Part shown: piece by piece, positions 62,442 through 64,000 of the stretch
How positions within the stretch are numbered: the first letter of the stretch is position 1
Layout of the letters: each line of letters begins with the position of its first letter
Assembly (NCBI RefSeq): GCF_022747945.1
Contig: NZ_JALDST010000001.1
Location: 5,518,001 to 5,582,000, forward strand
Source of the DNA: Micromonospora sp. R77
Lineage (GTDB): Bacteria > Actinomycetota > Actinomycetes > Mycobacteriales > Micromonosporaceae
Direction of reading: 5' to 3'
DNA: 64,000 nt
The notes under the pieces: model-generated
The model's input: only the letters and a program-made list of their open reading frames with translations
Databases searched by the model: none
What the model was told of the DNA's origin: nothing
Made by a program: the position numbers and the translations under genes

Positions 62442-63694
62442 CCGCTCCCGGTCCTGTGCAGGCCGTACCGGGGCCGTCCCGGGCGCTCGTCACCGTGGTC
62501 GGCGTCGACGCGGCCGGGCGGCCGGCGACCCGGTTCGTGCTCGCCGACGCCGGCCTGGTGGTGGGCGCGGCCCGGCACCTCGCCGCCGCGCCCGGTGCCG
62601 GCCGGCTGCGCCACCGTCGCCCTCGGTCCGCTCGCCCCCGCTGGACCGGCCGACCGCCGTCGCCGCCGGTGTCCCGGCCGTCGTGCTGGCCAGCGGCGAC
62701 CCCGGACTCTTCGGCATCGTCCGGCGGCTGCGGGCGGCCGGCCTGCCGCCGGGTGCGCGGTGTCCAGTGTGGCCGCCGCGTTCGCCCGCGCCGGCCTGCC
62801 CTGGGACGGCGTCGCCGTGGTCACCGCGCACGGCCGGGACCCGCGAGCGGCGCTCAACGCCTGCGGCGCTGCCCGCCGTCGCGGTCCTCACCGCGCCGGG
62901 CGCCGACGTCCGCCGAGCTCGGGGCGGGCCGGTCGGCTGGGCCCGCCGCCTGCTGGTGGCCGAACACCTCGGCACCGACGCGGAACGGGTCACCTGGACG
63001 ACCGCCGAGGAGGCGTCCGGCCGCCCGTGGGCCGACCCGCACGTGCTGCTCAGCCTCGCGCCGACCGTGTTTCGCCGACCCGGCCGGCCCCGACCGGGGT
63101 GCGACCGGCCCGGGGCCGGCCCGATGCGGATGGACAACCAGCCCGCCGCCGCCCCGCCCGGCGGCTGGGCGCTGCCCGAGTCCGCGTACACGCACCGCGA
63201 CTCCATGATCACCAAGGCCGAGGTACGCGCCCTCGTGGTCGCCCGGCCGGCCCCGCCTCGGCCGCCTCGTCTGGGACGTCGGGGCCGGCAGCGGCTCGGT
63301 CGGCATCGAGTGCGCGCTCCTCGGCGCGGCGGTGGTCGCCGTCGAGCGGGACCCGGCCGCACCGGTCCGGGCCAACGCCGCCCGCCACGGCGTCGACGTC
63401 CGGGTGGTGACCGGCAGCGCACCGGCGGCCCTGGCCGGGCGTGACCCGGACGCCGTCTTCGTCGGCGGCGGCGGCACCGACGTGCTCGACGCCGTGGTGG
63501 CTGCCGCCCGCAGCCGGGTGGCGACCCTCGCCGCGCTGGACCAGGTCGCGCCCGCCGTGCAGCTGCTCCGGTCGGCCGGATACGCGGTCGAGGGCAGCCA
63601 GCTCGCCGCCGCGCGCCTGGCCGACCTGCCCGGCGGGTCGCTCCGGCTCGCCGCCACCAACCCCGTCGTCGTCCTCACCGGAGAGCGCCCGTGA
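62438..63694 (+). CDS. cobL: Precorrin-6Y C5,15-methyltransferase/decarboxylase, CbiE-CbiT fusion (many frameshifts)
   Basis: About 420 residues when whole. CbiE-like part: ALVTVVGVDAAGRPATRFVL, ADAGLVVGAARHLAAAP, VPAVVLASGDPGLFGIVRRL and SSVAAAFARAGLPWDGVAVV with TAHGRDPRAALNACG. CbiT-like part: YTHRDSMITKAEVRALVVAR, LVWDVGAGSGSVGIECALLG (SAM motif) and AVFVGGGGTDVLDAVVAAAR. At least six frame changes are needed (near 62595, 62640, 62755, 62868, 63070-63120 and 63245-63265); most are solved by one or two added bases. Both catalytic halves look sound once joined. GTG 62438 overlaps the cbiD stop. Confidence 0.87.
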
Positions 63695-64000
63695 CCACCC
63701 CGACCCCGACCCCCGTCCCGCTCCCCGCCGCATGGGACTCGTCGCCGCGACCGCCGCCGGCCGGCGGCGCGCGGATCCTCGCCGCCGCCTGGCCGCACGC
63801 GCGCCCCGTCGACGGGGCGACCGTCGCCGACGCGCTCCGCGCCGCCTGGGCCGACTGCGACGCAGTGGTCGCCTTCCGGCCACCGGGGCGGTGGTCCGTG
63901 TCCTCGGGCCGCTGCTCGGCGACAAGCGCACCGACCCGGCCGTGGTCGTGGTCGACGAGGCGGCCCGGCACGCGATCGCGCTGCTCGGCGGCCACGCCGG
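63691..64000 (+). CDS. cbiG: Cobalt-precorrin-5A hydrolase, N-terminal part (frameshifted, runs off the window)
   Basis: Pieces in three frames give MGLVAATAAGRR, RILAAAWPHARPVDGATVAD, ALRAAWADCDAVVAF and then ATGAVVRVLGPLLGDKRTDP, AVVVVDEAARHAIALLGGHA. The ATGAVVR...DKRTDP...V.VDE..R..I.LL.GHAG pattern is the CbiG signature. It opens the lactone ring of cobalt-precorrin-5A, releasing acetaldehyde, just before the CbiD step. Implied changes lie near 63725-63730, 63768-63775 and 63877. GTG 63691 overlaps cobL; ATG 63732 may be the true start. In actinomycetes this gene is often fused to cobJ; the window ends too early to tell. Confidence 0.82.
   Translation, partial: MTTPTPTPVPLPAAWDSSPRPPPAGGARILAAAWPHARPVDGATVADALRAAWADCDAVVAFRPPGRWSVSSGRCSATSAPTRPWSWSTRRPGTRSRCSAATP

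Noticed and set aside
60308..63208. A 966-codon plus frame that would fuse CobM to a long arginine-rich tail
   Set aside because: After the CobM part it runs out of frame through cbiD and cobL. One added base near 61231 restores the normal ATGA junction, so this is not a real fusion.

Overview
The window is very GC-rich actinobacterial DNA. Genes are packed head to tail, with many GTGA or ATGA start/stop overlaps and frequent GTG starts. Gene content (uronate catabolism under LacI-type regulators, SpoIIE-type phosphatase sensor, F420-type reductase, anaerobic-style corrin pathway with CobN) and two palindromic intergenic repeats point to Micromonosporaceae, probably Micromonospora or a close relative. 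The genus is an inference from style and content, not a database match.

Layout. 0-6.3 kb: the 3' end of a barnase-like ribonuclease and its barstar inhibitor, a SpoT-like HD protein, a 1387-residue sensor kinase/phosphatase, and a DedA membrane protein. 6.4-22.3 kb: a pectin/uronate utilisation locus. A minus-strand operon (oxidoreductase, uronate isomerase UxaC, enolase-superfamily dehydratase, UxuB-like reductase, second oxidoreductase, secreted pectate lyase) diverges from a LacI regulator. The regulator is followed by a sugar ABC importer, a YesL-like membrane protein, a PmoA-like (DUF6807) protein, KDG kinase and KDPG aldolase. Together these could cut pectate outside, import oligo- or monouronates, and convert them through 2-keto-3-deoxygluconate to pyruvate and glyceraldehyde-3-phosphate. 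22.3-25.0 kb: a membrane protein and a NarL-type two-component pair. 25.0-29.3 kb: a second LacI regulator divergent from a three-gene operon (oxidoreductase, DUF993, sugar isomerase/epimerase) with a clear 18-bp operator.

29.35-42.6 kb: about 15 tightly coupled minus-strand genes for a phage-tail-like contractile injection particle. They encode sheath, one tube protein, LysM-type tube adaptor, VgrG-like spike, a probable tip protein, gp25, GpJ baseplate protein fused to a beta-propeller, tail protein I, a probable tail terminator, and five membrane proteins, one with an HExxH motif. I find no AAA+ ATPase, tape measure, capsid, terminase or integrase. This is the most unusual system in the window.

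42.7-51 kb: ordinary housekeeping and accessory genes (LppM-like lipoprotein, adenosine-deaminase family enzyme, F420-type reductase, NUDIX, SnoaL-like, FUSC, esterase, MFS). 51.37-64 kb: a cobalamin riboswitch, a 56-residue ORF, and then cobN, a fused chlI-chlD, cobO, cobB, cobI, cobM, cbiD, cobL and the start of cbiG, all overlapping.

About fifteen otherwise conserved genes carry single-base frameshifts, and they are very dense after 55.5 kb. Most are repaired by adding one base. I treat them as probable sequencing deletions rather than decay and give each gene its full expected span.
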